A stretch of DNA of 13,000 nt from Rhodobacterales bacterium (GTDB taxonomy: Bacteria; Pseudomonadota; Alphaproteobacteria; Rhodobacterales; Rhodobacteraceae): NCBI GenBank assembly GCA_025357355.1, contig JANXPK010000620.1, forward strand, positions 1 through 13,000, read 5' to 3'. Position numbers and translations under genes: made by a program. The first letter of the stretch is position 1; every line of letters begins with the position of its first letter. Shown here in pieces: positions 1 through 7,050 of the stretch. A model generated the notes under the pieces. It had not been told where the DNA came from and did no database searches. It worked only from the letters and a program-made list of their open reading frames with translations.

Positions 1-251
1 GGCTCCGGGGGAGCCTGCATCGGTCCGATTGCCGAAGCGCGCCAGCGCAAGGCAAGGGAGATTGGGTCGGGCGCTGGCAGTGACGAAGGGGACGCGCACG
101 ACCGCGGGTGGGAGCGGAACGCGCCCGCCGGGGGGCGGTCGGGCGCGTCCCCGACAGGCTTTGGCCTGTCGGGGAAGAGAAGGGAGGCAGAAGATGCAGG
201 TTCAGATTTTGCCGCTGACCGGGCAGTGTTTCCCTGTAGGGACTTCTCGCC
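1..251. other. Left-edge region without a supported gene
   Basis: I see no gene I can support here. Two plus-strand frames stay open across the segment, but they encode Gly/Arg/Ser/Ala-rich low-complexity sequence with no recognisable motif and run into the antisense of ftsY, as expected by chance at this GC content. A short inverted repeat (GGCTCC/GGAGCC at 1-6 and 10-15) sits at the very edge and may belong to a feature cut off by the window. The only clear structure is the hairpin at 149-174. Confidence 0.5.
149..174 (-). terminator. GC-rich hairpin downstream of ftsY, possible terminator
   Basis: A perfect 11-bp inverted repeat (CCCCGACAGGC / GCCTGTCGGGG, 4-base loop) lies about 80 bases past the ftsY stop. 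There is no T tract on either side, so it is not a canonical intrinsic terminator. It could stabilise the 3' end of the ftsY mRNA or aid Rho-dependent termination; it could also belong to a gene beyond the left edge. Confidence 0.35.
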
Positions 252-1229
252 CTAGCTCTCGCCCACCAGCGCCTTGGCAAAATCCTCGGGGTCAAACGGG
301 GCCAGATCGTCGATCTGTTCGCCGACGCCGATCGCATGGATCGGCAGACCGAACTTGTCGGCCAGCGCCACCAGCACCCCGCCCCGCGCCGTGCCGTCCA
401 GCTTGGTCATGATCAGCCCGGTCACGTCGGCGATCTTGCGGAAAATCTCAACCTGCAACAAGGCGTTCTGCCCGGTCGAGGCGTCCAGCACCAACAAAGT
501 GTTGTGCGGCGCCGTCGGGTCCTTCTTGCGCAACACCCGCACGATCTTGGCCAGTTCCTCCATCAGGTCGGCGCGGTTCTGCAAGCGCCCCGCCGTGTCG
601 ATCATCAACAGATCGGCACCGTCCGCTTGCGCCTTGGTCAGCGCGTCAAAGGCCAATGAGGCCGGGTCCGACCCCTCGGGTGCCGTCAAAACCGGCACCC
701 CGGCCCGCTCTCCCCAGATCTGCAATTGCTCCACCGCTGCCGCCCGAAAGGTGTCGCCCGCCGCGATCACCACCGACTTGCCCGCGGCCTTGAACTGCGC
801 GGCGAGCTTGCCGATGGTCGTAGTCTTGCCTGACCCGTTGACCCCCACCACCAGCACCACCTGAGGCTTTTGCGGGTACAAAGGCATGGGCCGCGCCACC
901 GGCTCCATGATGCGCGTCACCTCCGCCGCCAGCGCCGCCTGCAACTCGCCGGTCGAAACCCGCCGGCCGCGCCAGGCCCCCGCGATGTTCGCCGTGACCC
1001 GCAGGGCGGTGTCCACACCCAGATCGGCCTGGATCAGCAAATCCTCCAGGCTTTCCAGCATCGCATCGTCCACCACCCGCCGACTTTCGTCGCGCCCCAG
1101 CAGGCGGCCCAGAAGTGACGGCTTGGCAGGCTCAGTCACCAGCTCCGCGCTGACCAGCGCCTCCAACCCGGAACTGATCTTGGCCGATGACCGAAACATC
1201 CGGTCGCGCAATTTGGAAAAGAATGCCAT
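252..1229 (-). CDS. ftsY: Signal recognition particle receptor FtsY
   Basis: FtsY is the SRP receptor GTPase. It docks SRP-ribosome-nascent chain complexes at the inner membrane and pairs with Ffh for reciprocal GTP hydrolysis. The 325-residue protein shows the full NG domain: G1 GVNGSGKT (about 129-136), the SRP-GTPase motif DTFRAAAVEQL (159-169), G3 DTAGR (211-215) and G4 TKLD followed by GTARGG (275 on). The acidic A domain of E. coli FtsY is essentially missing. The N-terminus (MAFFSKLRDRMF) instead looks like a short amphipathic membrane-targeting helix, as usual in alphaproteobacteria. I chose the ATG at 1229, which has a GGGGG stretch five bases upstream; a GTG at 1253 would add eight residues but directly follows a stop codon. 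The gene stands apart from purS by 207 bases containing a CtrA-type box, so it probably has its own promoter. Confidence 0.96.
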   Translation of the reverse strand: MAFFSKLRDRMFRSSAKISSGLEALVSAELVTEPAKPSLLGRLLGRDESRRVVDDAMLESLEDLLIQADLGVDTALRVTANIAGAWRGRRVSTGELQAALAAEVTRIMEPVARPMPLYPQKPQVVLVVGVNGSGKTTTIGKLAAQFKAAGKSVVIAAGDTFRAAAVEQLQIWGERAGVPVLTAPEGSDPASLAFDALTKAQADGADLLMIDTAGRLQNRADLMEELAKIVRVLRKKDPTAPHNTLLVLDASTGQNALLQVEIFRKIADVTGLIMTKLDGTARGGVLVALADKFGLPIHAIGVGEQIDDLAPFDPEDFAKALVGES

Positions 1230-1356
1230 CAGACCCCCGGGATTTGCCTCCACCTAGTCATTCTGCCCGCGCTTGGAAAGCCCTCGGGTCGGCCGACATG
1301 GTCGCAAAGGTCTCCCCCAGGCACGGCAAGCCCGGGAATTGACGGTCGGCAAGAGG

Positions 1357-1372
1357 TTAAAATCAGGTTAAC
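1357..1372 (+). promoter_or_regulatory. CtrA-type binding site, copy 1
   Basis: The sequence TTAA-N7-TTAAC matches the full CtrA consensus of alphaproteobacteria exactly. Because a G precedes the first TTAA, the box reads GTTAA-N7-TTAAC and fits on both strands. It lies 128 bases upstream of the ftsY start (minus strand) and could also serve as the -35 region of a plus-strand promoter: TTAACG, 16 bases, then TGATTT at 1390-1395. Binding has not been shown; the call rests on the consensus match and on a second copy with the same downstream architecture at 4027. Confidence 0.6.
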
Positions 1373-1412
1373 GGAAAATCGCAACCCATTGATTTCACGA
1401 CAAACCATGCAC

Positions 1413-1429
1413 GGTCCGAACCTCGGACC
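1413..1429. repeat. 17-base hairpin palindrome, copy 1
   Basis: GGTCCGA-ACC-TCGGACC has 7-bp perfect arms and a 3-base loop. Its exact reverse complement occurs at 4083-4099. It sits eight bases past the purS stop and could fold in purC-purS mRNA as a 3'-end hairpin, although no T tract follows in that direction. Confidence 0.7.
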
Positions 1430-1436
1430 ACATCCG

Positions 1437-1676
1437 TCACAGCACCTCGACCCGATAGCTTTCGATCACGGCATTGGCCAACAACTTGTCGCACATGCCC
1501 TTGACCGCGGCCTCGGCGGCATCCCGGTCGGTCTCCACCAGGTCCAGCTCGATCACCTTGCCCTGTCGCACCCCCTTGACCCCGCCAAAGCCCAGCGTGC
1601 CCAGCGCGTGGCGCACCGCCTCGCCCTGCACGTCCAGCACGCCGCTTTTCAGCATCACGGTCACACGGGCTTTCAT
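1437..1676 (-). CDS. purS: Phosphoribosylformylglycinamidine synthase subunit PurS
   Basis: PurS is the small bridging subunit of the three-part FGAM synthase (PurL small form, PurQ, PurS). It holds the glutaminase PurQ and the synthetase PurL together for step four of purine synthesis. The 79-residue protein is of typical family length and starts MKARVTVMLKSGVLDVQG, the usual PurS opening with the conserved 'LD(P/V)xGxAVxxAL' segment, and ends in an ESYRVEVL strand. The start is 10 bases after the purC stop. Its Shine-Dalgarno AGGAG overlaps that stop (TAGGAG), so translation is probably coupled to purC. The expected partner purQ, often next in line in related genomes, does not follow; ftsY does. 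Confidence 0.95.
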   Translation of the reverse strand: MKARVTVMLKSGVLDVQGEAVRHALGTLGFGGVKGVRQGKVIELDLVETDRDAAEAAVKGMCDKLLANAVIESYRVEVL

Positions 1677-1686
1677 AGGCTCGCTC

Positions 1687-2448
1687 CTAGTTGATCAGTG
1701 TCGGCTTCGGCGCATGGGTGACGTTCGAAGGCAACACCCCCAACCGCCGCGCCAGCTCGGTATAAACATCGGCCAAAGGCCCCGGTTCGGCCACCGCCGA
1801 CCCCTCGGGACCCGAACGCAAGTCCCACAACCGGCACGAATCCGGGCTGATCTCATCGACCACGATCAGCCGGGTAAAGTCGCCTTCCCAGATCCGCCCG
1901 ACCTCGATGCGGAAGTCCGCCAAACGAATGCCGACCCCCAGCATCACGCCCGACAGAAAGTCGTTCACCCGCAGCGCCAGCGCCACGATATCGTCCATGT
2001 CCTGCTGGCTCGCCCAGCCAAAGGCAAAGATATGCTCTTCACTGACCATGGGCGAATTCAGCCGCGGCTCCTTGTAGTAATATTCCACGATCGGGCGCGG
2101 CAGCGGCGTGCCTTCCGGAATGCCCAGCCGGGTTGACAGCTCACCGGCGGCAAAGTTGCGCACGACCACTTCCAGCGGGATGATCTCGGCCTCGCGCACC
2201 AGTTGTTCGCGCATGTTGATTCGGCGGATGAAATGCGTCGGCACCCCGATGGAGTTCAACCCGGTCATGAAGAATTCCGACAGCCGGTTGTTCAGCACGC
2301 CCTTGCCTTCGGCCTGCGCCGGGCTGACCAAAGGGGCCGACGGCATCGGCGTGCCTTCGTCCTTGAAATACTGTACCAATGTGCCCGGTTCCGGGCCTTC
2401 GTACAGGATCTTGGCCTTGCCCTCATAGACCTTCTTGCGCCGTGCCAT
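1687..2448 (-). CDS. purC: Phosphoribosylaminoimidazole-succinocarboxamide synthase
   Basis: PurC (SAICAR synthetase) joins aspartate to CAIR with ATP hydrolysis in cytosolic purine synthesis. The 253-residue protein has the family's N-terminal KVYEGKAKILYE nucleotide-binding strand-turn, then NNRLSEFFM, the REAEIIPLEVVVRNFAAGE segment, YYYKEP, and the late LADFRIEVG...VVDEISPDSCRLWD stretch holding the substrate- and metal-binding acids. I chose ATG 2448 over an in-frame upstream start at 2502: MARRKKVYEGKAK is the normal N-terminus, and GGAGA lies six to seven bases ahead. purC and purS form a two-gene operon read away from DUF1476, with a 167-base divergent promoter region between. Confidence 0.97.
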   Translation of the reverse strand: MARRKKVYEGKAKILYEGPEPGTLVQYFKDEGTPMPSAPLVSPAQAEGKGVLNNRLSEFFMTGLNSIGVPTHFIRRINMREQLVREAEIIPLEVVVRNFAAGELSTRLGIPEGTPLPRPIVEYYYKEPRLNSPMVSEEHIFAFGWASQQDMDDIVALALRVNDFLSGVMLGVGIRLADFRIEVGRIWEGDFTRLIVVDEISPDSCRLWDLRSGPEGSAVAEPGPLADVYTELARRLGVLPSNVTHAPKPTLIN

Positions 2449-2615
2449 AGTCTCTCCAAAACCCCGTTGACGGGCGTCTTTGCGTCCCGCACGGTTTAGC
2501 ATGCCCTATAGGCCAAACACCCCGCGCTCGCAAGGCAATGCAGGCTTGCTCTTGCGGCGCGGCCCCGGGGCGGGCATATGGTGAGGAAATCACTTCACGA
2601 GCCGAGGGCACTGCC

Positions 2616-2930
2616 ATGAGCACTTTTGACGACCGCGAAAACGCCTTTGAATCCAAATACGCCCATGATGCCGACATGCAATTCCGCGCCGAGGCGCGCC
2701 GCAACAAACTTCTCGGCCTGTGGGCTGCGGGATTGATGGGGCAGACTGGCGACGCCGCCGCCGCCTATGCGCTCGAAGTTGTGAACGCCGATTTCGAAGA
2801 GGCGGGGCACGAGGATGTGGTGCGCAAGGTTGTGGCCGACCTCGCTGGCAAGGCCAGTGCCGACGTTGTGCGCGACAAGATGGTGGAACTGATGAAGGTC
2901 GCCAAGTCGCAGCTGATCAACGAGTTTTGA
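2616..2930 (+). CDS. DUF1476 family protein, F1-ATPase inhibitor (zeta-type)
   Basis: This is a 104-residue DUF1476 protein. The Paracoccus denitrificans member is the zeta subunit, which binds F1-ATP synthase and blocks ATP hydrolysis, working like mitochondrial IF1. The N-terminal MSTFDDRENAFESKYAHDADMQ segment, predicted helical, matches the inhibitory end of the family. It is followed by the conserved EARRNKLLGLWAA core and a C-terminal four-helix-bundle region ending in KSQLINEF. I chose ATG 2616 because GAGGG lies eight bases ahead and the family starts at M(S/T)TFDDRE; an in-frame ATG at 2538 lies in the promoter region. The stop is only 14 bases before the homocysteine methyltransferase start, so the two are probably cotranscribed. 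The inhibitor role is inferred from family membership. Confidence 0.93.
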   Translation: MSTFDDRENAFESKYAHDADMQFRAEARRNKLLGLWAAGLMGQTGDAAAAYALEVVNADFEEAGHEDVVRKVVADLAGKASADVVRDKMVELMKVAKSQLINEF

Positions 2931-2944
2931 ACGGGGTGCTGCCC

Positions 2945-3961
2945 ATGGCTATGGATGCTTTGCCCAAACTTCTGTCGTCGCGTGACTGGCTGATGGCCGA
3001 TGGCGCCACCGGGACCAACCTCTTCAACATGGGTCTTTCCGCCGGTGAGCCGCCCGAGTTCTGGAACATCGACAAGCCCGACAATATCCGTACCCTCTAC
3101 CGTTCGGCGGTCGAGGCGGGCTCGGACATCTTTCTGACCAACTCGTTCGGCGGCAATGCCGCACGGCTCAAGCTGCACAACGCCCAAGGCCGGGTCGGCG
3201 AGTTGAACCGCGTCGCCGCCTCCCTTGGCCGCGAGATCGCCGACGCCGCCGGTCGCCTTGTCGTCGTTGCAGGTTCCGTCGGCCCTACGGGCGAGATATT
3301 CAAGCCGATGGGCAACCTGACCCATGCGATGGCCGTCGAAATCTTTCATGAACAGGCCGAGGGGTTGAAAGAAGGTGGCGCCGACGTGCTGTGGGTCGAA
3401 ACCATGTCCGCTTTCGAGGAATACGCCGCCGCCGCCGAAGCCGCCGCCCTGGCCGGAATGCCGTGGTGCGGCACCATGAGTTTTGACACTGCCGGTCGCA
3501 CGATGATGGGGATCACCTCGGCTTCCATGGCCACCAAGGTGGAAAGCCTGCCCAATCCGCCCCTGGCCTTTGGCGCCAATTGCGGGGTCGGGGCGTCTGA
3601 TCTGATGCGGACGGTGCTGGGATTTGAGGCGGCCGGAACCCAGCGGCCGATCATCGCCAAGGGCAATGCGGGCATTCCAAAGTACCACGAGGGCCATATC
3701 CACTATGACGGCACCCCGGCATTGATGGCTGAATATGCCGTTCTGGCCCGTGACGCCGGGGTCAGGATCATCGGTGGCTGCTGCGGTACGATGCCCGAAC
3801 ACCTCAAGGCGATGCGCCACGCCCTTGAAACCCGCCCCCGTGGCCCGGTGCCGACGGTGGAGCTCATTCAAGCCGAGCTCGGGGCGTTTTCTTCCGTCTC
3901 CGATGGCACCGGTGACACCTCTGGCGACCCCAAGCGCGAACGGCGCGGGCGGCGTAGTTAG
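2945..3961 (+). CDS. bmt: Zinc-dependent homocysteine S-methyltransferase (Bmt-like; stand-alone MetH homocysteine domain)
   Basis: This 338-residue single-domain TIM-barrel enzyme would bind homocysteine as a zinc thiolate and methylate it to methionine. The zinc ligands are visible: Cys213 in FGANCGVG and Cys279/Cys280 in IIGGCCGT. The barrel opens with LMADGATGTNLF. Automated pipelines usually call such proteins betaine-homocysteine methyltransferase. The protein has no B12 domain, but a separate cobalamin-binding gene lies 1.4 kb downstream. With that and DUF1638 nearby, I infer it is the homocysteine module of a split methionine synthase taking its methyl from methylcobalamin, rather than a betaine enzyme. 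The last 25 residues (SDGTGDTSGDPKRERRGRRS) are a charged, probably disordered tail. ATG 2945 gives the normal N-terminus; ATG 2951 is an alternative. Confidence 0.9.
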   Translation: MAMDALPKLLSSRDWLMADGATGTNLFNMGLSAGEPPEFWNIDKPDNIRTLYRSAVEAGSDIFLTNSFGGNAARLKLHNAQGRVGELNRVAASLGREIADAAGRLVVVAGSVGPTGEIFKPMGNLTHAMAVEIFHEQAEGLKEGGADVLWVETMSAFEEYAAAAEAAALAGMPWCGTMSFDTAGRTMMGITSASMATKVESLPNPPLAFGANCGVGASDLMRTVLGFEAAGTQRPIIAKGNAGIPKYHEGHIHYDGTPALMAEYAVLARDAGVRIIGGCCGTMPEHLKAMRHALETRPRGPVPTVELIQAELGAFSSVSDGTGDTSGDPKRERRGRRS

Positions 3962-4026
3962 GCTTTGGCCGCAGATGGCTCGGGAGAAGGGGCGCGTTCA
4001 TCCGCCCTGTTCTCCCTGCCCAAACC

Positions 4027-4042
4027 TTAAATTCCGGTTAAC
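4027..4042 (+). promoter_or_regulatory. CtrA-type binding site, copy 2
   Basis: TTAA-N7-TTAAC is an exact consensus match. It lies in the gap between two convergent genes (bmt and the radical SAM gene), where neither start codon is near. A possible plus-strand promoter overlaps it: TTAACA at 4038-4043, a 16-base spacer, then TGTAAT at 4060-4065, one base from TATAAT. This spacing is the same as at copy 1. Any transcript would start near 4072 and run antisense into the radical SAM gene. Confidence 0.55.
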
Positions 4043-4082
4043 AAGAAAAGCCAATCACTTGTAATACAACGATAAAATGTAA

Positions 4083-4099
4083 GGTCCGAGGTTCGGACC
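4083..4099. repeat. 17-base hairpin palindrome, copy 2
   Basis: GGTCCGA-GGT-TCGGACC is the exact reverse complement of the sequence at 1413-1429. Read on the minus strand it follows the radical SAM stop and is followed by a T-rich stretch (TTACATTTTATCG), so it may act as that gene's intrinsic terminator. Confidence 0.7.
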
Positions 4100-4126
4100 A
4101 TTCTCAGAAACCACGCCCTGCCAGCC

Positions 4127-5215
4127 CTAAAACAGCATCAACTGGTTCCCTGCCCGGCCCGGTGGCGCGAAGAGGTCGGTCCGCAATGGCGGCTGCACCC
4201 GGTCCAGCCCCAGCCTTGCAACGGCCAGCGCAAAACGCCGCGCCATCAGGTCCGCCCACACCCCCTCGCCGCGAAACCGCGTGCCCCACTGCGCGTCATA
4301 ATCCTTGCCGCCGTGCAACTCACGCACCCGCGCCATCACCTTGGCCGCCCGGTCCGGGTAGTGCCGCGCCAGCCAGTCCTGAAACAGCCCCGACACCTCC
4401 AGCGGCAGCCGGATCGAGATGAAACTCGCCGCCACCGCCCCCGCCGCTCGGGTCGCCTCCATGATGCTTTCCAACTCGTGGTCGCTCAACCCCGGAACCA
4501 CCGGCGCGATCATCGCCCGCACTGGCACCCCCGCCGTCGTCAACCGCCGGATCACCTCCAGCCGCCTTGCCGGCGCCGGCGCCCGCGGCTCCATCCGCCG
4601 GGCCAGCACCGGGTCCAGCGTCGTCACCGACACCCCCACCCGAACCAGCCCCTGCTCAGCCAGCGGCCCTAGAATATCAAGGTCCCGCTCGATCAGGGTC
4701 CCCTTGGTGGTGACGGCAACCGGATGCCGAAACGCGCTCAGCACCCCCAAAACCTCCCGCATCACCCCATATTCAGCCTCGCACGGCTGATAAGGGTCGG
4801 TGTTGGTGCCGATGGCGATGGTGGCGACCTTGTAAGCCTTCGCCCGCAACTCCCGCTCCAGCACCGCCCCGATCCCGGGCCGCGCGATCAGCTTGGTCTC
4901 GAAATCGAGGCCCGGCGACAGGTTCAGATAGGCATGCGTCGGTCGGGCAAAACAATAGATGCAGCCATGCTCACAGCCCCGATACGGGTTGATCGACCGG
5001 TCGAACGGCAGATCGGGCGACCGGTTGTAAGTGATGGCCGAGCGCGGCCGCTCCAGCCGCACCTCGGTCTGCACCAGCCGCTCTTCCTCCGCGATATCCC
5101 AACCATCGTCAAACCCGACCCGCGCCTGCCCTTCAAACCGCCCGCTATCATTGCTGGCCGCCCCACGAGCGCGCAGGCGTTGGCCGGGCAGGATGCTGTT
5201 TTCCTTGGGTTGCAT
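4127..5215 (-). CDS. PA0069-family radical SAM protein (SplB-like)
   Basis: This 362-residue protein belongs to the PA0069 group of radical SAM proteins, distantly like spore photoproduct lyase (SplB). The 4Fe-4S/SAM motif is Cys81-X3-Cys85-X2-Cys88 within RGCEHGCIYCFARPTHAY. It is preceded by SINPYRGC and followed by a TIM-barrel with IGTNTDPYQP, VTTKGTLIERD and IAPVVPGLSDHE, all typical of the group. No substrate is known to me for the family; DNA or RNA lesion repair is a guess based on SplB similarity. It lies on the opposite strand between the two methionine synthase modules, sharing a 153-base divergent upstream region with the corrinoid gene. The start at 5215 has only a GGTGG directly adjacent as a Shine-Dalgarno, so initiation may be weak. 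Confidence 0.9.
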   Translation of the reverse strand: MQPKENSILPGQRLRARGAASNDSGRFEGQARVGFDDGWDIAEEERLVQTEVRLERPRSAITYNRSPDLPFDRSINPYRGCEHGCIYCFARPTHAYLNLSPGLDFETKLIARPGIGAVLERELRAKAYKVATIAIGTNTDPYQPCEAEYGVMREVLGVLSAFRHPVAVTTKGTLIERDLDILGPLAEQGLVRVGVSVTTLDPVLARRMEPRAPAPARRLEVIRRLTTAGVPVRAMIAPVVPGLSDHELESIMEATRAAGAVAASFISIRLPLEVSGLFQDWLARHYPDRAAKVMARVRELHGGKDYDAQWGTRFRGEGVWADLMARRFALAVARLGLDRVQPPLRTDLFAPPGRAGNQLMLF

Positions 5216-5322
5216 CCACCGAAATTAGAACAAAAAGCGAACCTCAGCCAGAACATTCTCTGTCTGCGACCTCTTGCTGTCGGCTTTCATCTGGGGCATG
5301 TCGCAATTCGAAAAGTGCCTGC

Positions 5323-5336
5323 GGGGCTTTGGCCCC
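5323..5336 (+). promoter_or_regulatory. Leader hairpin upstream of the corrinoid protein gene
   Basis: GGGGC-TTTG-GCCCC forms a 5-bp GC hairpin ending 32 bases before the corrinoid gene start, inside the 153-base region shared with the divergent radical SAM gene. No T tract follows. I looked for a cobalamin riboswitch B12 box (GCCACTG) and found none. The hairpin may be a small leader structure or chance. Confidence 0.25.
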
Positions 5337-5368
5337 ATTGACAGCTAACTTGCCCAAGGAGCGCCCAG

Positions 5369-6064
<696 letters not shown>

Positions 6065-6085
6065 CCTGACCGTTTACATGCCTAG

Positions 6086-6113
6086 GGCCCCGGTCACGGT
6101 TCCGGGGCCTTTT
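6086..6113 (+). terminator. Intrinsic terminator after the corrinoid protein gene
   Basis: An 8-bp perfect GC stem (GGCCCCGG / CCGGGGCC, 6086-6093 and 6102-6109, 8-base loop) is followed by TTTT and a further T-rich stretch. It begins 22 bases past the stop. It would separate the corrinoid gene's transcript from the membrane protein-DUF1638 pair, or attenuate read-through into it. Confidence 0.85.
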
Positions 6114-6170
6114 GCTTTGGAACTTGGAAATCCCCGGCTCAAGGACCATGTTGAGGGCAAGGAGTACCAG

Positions 6171-6323
6171 ATGCCCCCGCGAACCTTTCTGATCCTGATT
6201 GTGACCCTAGTCGCCGCCGCCGGTTTGACGATTGTCCTGTTTTCGCTCTTGGGGCTGAACTGGGTCTGGCTGGGCTTTGCGGCCTTGGTCCTGACGCTCG
6301 TCGTGCGGAGGCTGAGGTGGTGA
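6171..6323 (+). CDS. Small two-helix membrane protein coupled to DUF1638
   Basis: This is a 50-residue hydrophobic protein with two predicted transmembrane helices (about 6-25 and 30-45), a short Gly-Leu-Asn-Trp turn, and a basic C-terminus (VVRRLRW) that should stay in the cytoplasm. It has a strong Shine-Dalgarno (AAGGAG six bases ahead of the ATG). Its stop codon overlaps the DUF1638 start region (GTGGTGA), showing translational coupling. I do not recognise a named family. Similar tiny ORFs can be missed by gene callers. The role is unknown; it might anchor DUF1638 to the membrane. Confidence 0.75.
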   Translation: MPPRTFLILIVTLVAAAGLTIVLFSLLGLNWVWLGFAALVLTLVVRRLRW

Positions 6324-6961
6324 CGCTGGACGACACGGTCCTGACCGAGGCAGGTCTGCCTGCCAGTCATCAAGGGCGCATTCTGCTGATTGCCTGCGGG
6401 GCGCTGGCGCATGAAGTGCTGGCGCTGAAGCGGCTGAACGGCTGGGACCATCTGGACCTGCAATGCCTGCCCGCCAAACTGCACCTCTACCCAGACCGGA
6501 TCACCGAGGAAGTGACCAAAAGCGTGGCGGTGCATCAAAGCACTTACAGCGCGATCTTCATCTTGTACGCGGACTGCGGCACTGGTGGGCTTTTGTTTGA
6601 AAAGTGCAAGGAACTGGGCGTTCAGATGCTTGCAGGCCCGCATTGTTATTCGTTTTTTGAAGGCAATGACATTTTTCTGGCGCGCTCGGAAACCGAGTTC
6701 ACGGCGTTTTATCTCACAGACTTCCTGGTCCGCCAGTTTGACGCTTTCGTCTGGCGCCCGATGGGTCTGGACCGTCATCCCGAACTGCGGGACATGTATT
6801 TCGGCAATTACACCAAGCTGGTGTATCAGGCCCAGACCGATAACCCCGAGCTTGACGTCAAGGCGCAAGACTGTGCGCGGCGGCTGGGGCTGGCCTATGA
6901 ACGGCGCTTTACCGGCTATGGCGATTTGGCGGTAGAGATGGCCAGGGTTGCAGAAGGGTGA
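6317..6961 (+). CDS. DUF1638 domain-containing protein
   Basis: This is a 214-residue DUF1638 protein. Cysteines, in 214-residue numbering, are at 27 (IACGAL), 50, 87 (ADCGTGG), 97 (EKCKE), 110 (GPHCYSFF) and 186. The CG and HC motifs suggest metal, cluster or cofactor binding, but no known catalytic motif is visible. From memory, high-throughput genetics in Phaeobacter inhibens found DUF1638 needed for methionine synthesis through a split MetH lacking the reactivation domain; the mechanism is not established to my knowledge. The start is a GTG, either 6317 or 6320: GGAGG at 6307-6311 serves both, and 6320 would give the classic 4-base GTGA overlap with the upstream stop. A 24-codon ORF begins at its own stop (TGATG). 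Confidence 0.9.
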   Translation: MVTLDDTVLTEAGLPASHQGRILLIACGALAHEVLALKRLNGWDHLDLQCLPAKLHLYPDRITEEVTKSVAVHQSTYSAIFILYADCGTGGLLFEKCKELGVQMLAGPHCYSFFEGNDIFLARSETEFTAFYLTDFLVRQFDAFVWRPMGLDRHPELRDMYFGNYTKLVYQAQTDNPELDVKAQDCARRLGLAYERRFTGYGDLAVEMARVAEG

Positions 6962-7035
6962 TGTCCGAAGATTTCCCCAATCGCCGGGTGCGCCAGCGAT
7001 TCGCAGGTTTATGGTTAACGCGGGCCAAAGACTGA
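6961..7035 (+). CDS. Possible 24-residue ORF coupled to DUF1638
   Basis: An ATG overlaps the DUF1638 stop (TGATG), with GAAGGG just ahead as a Shine-Dalgarno. It opens a 24-codon frame starting MSEDFPNRRVRQRF and ending LTRAKD, basic overall. The coupling geometry favours translation, but the frame is very short and matches nothing I know, so it may be incidental re-initiation. Confidence 0.2.
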   Translation: MSEDFPNRRVRQRFAGLWLTRAKD

Positions 7036-7050
7036 AAACCCCGCCTTCTG

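Larger units (their letters stand above)
1357..1429 (+). repeat. Composite intergenic element, copy 1 (CtrA box + 40-base spacer + palindrome)
   Basis: This 73-base element has the same three-part structure and exactly the same length as the one at 4027-4099. By my hand alignment the two ends are near identical, while the 40-base middle matches at about 17 of 40 positions. Constraint therefore appears to be on the two ends and the spacing. The element begins in the purS-ftsY gap and ends eight bases beyond the purS stop. I do not recognise it as a named repeat family. Confidence 0.6.
4027..4099 (+). repeat. Composite intergenic element, copy 2 (CtrA box + 40-base spacer + palindrome)
   Basis: This is the second 73-base element, with the same order and the same 40-base spacing as copy 1. 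The palindrome's 3-base loop is inverted relative to copy 1; its arms are identical. It ends 28 bases past the stop codon of the minus-strand radical SAM gene, just as copy 1 ends eight bases past purS. Confidence 0.6.

Noticed and set aside
1..255. Partial gene entering from the left edge in plus frame 1
   Set aside because: The frame is open to 255 but encodes low-complexity Gly/Arg/Ser/Asp sequence, contains the hairpin and overlaps the ftsY stop. A second frame is equally open, so openness carries little weight.
2765..3871. 368-codon minus-strand open frame opposite bmt
   Set aside because: It is antisense to a clear homocysteine methyltransferase; the His/Gly/Asp-rich composition is typical of a shadow frame.
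5216..5368. Riboswitch (cobalamin or SAH type) ahead of the corrinoid gene
   Set aside because: There is no B12 box. AGGAGCGC near 5357 resembles part of the SAH riboswitch core, but it is the ribosome binding site and coding begins within a few bases, leaving no room for the other helices.
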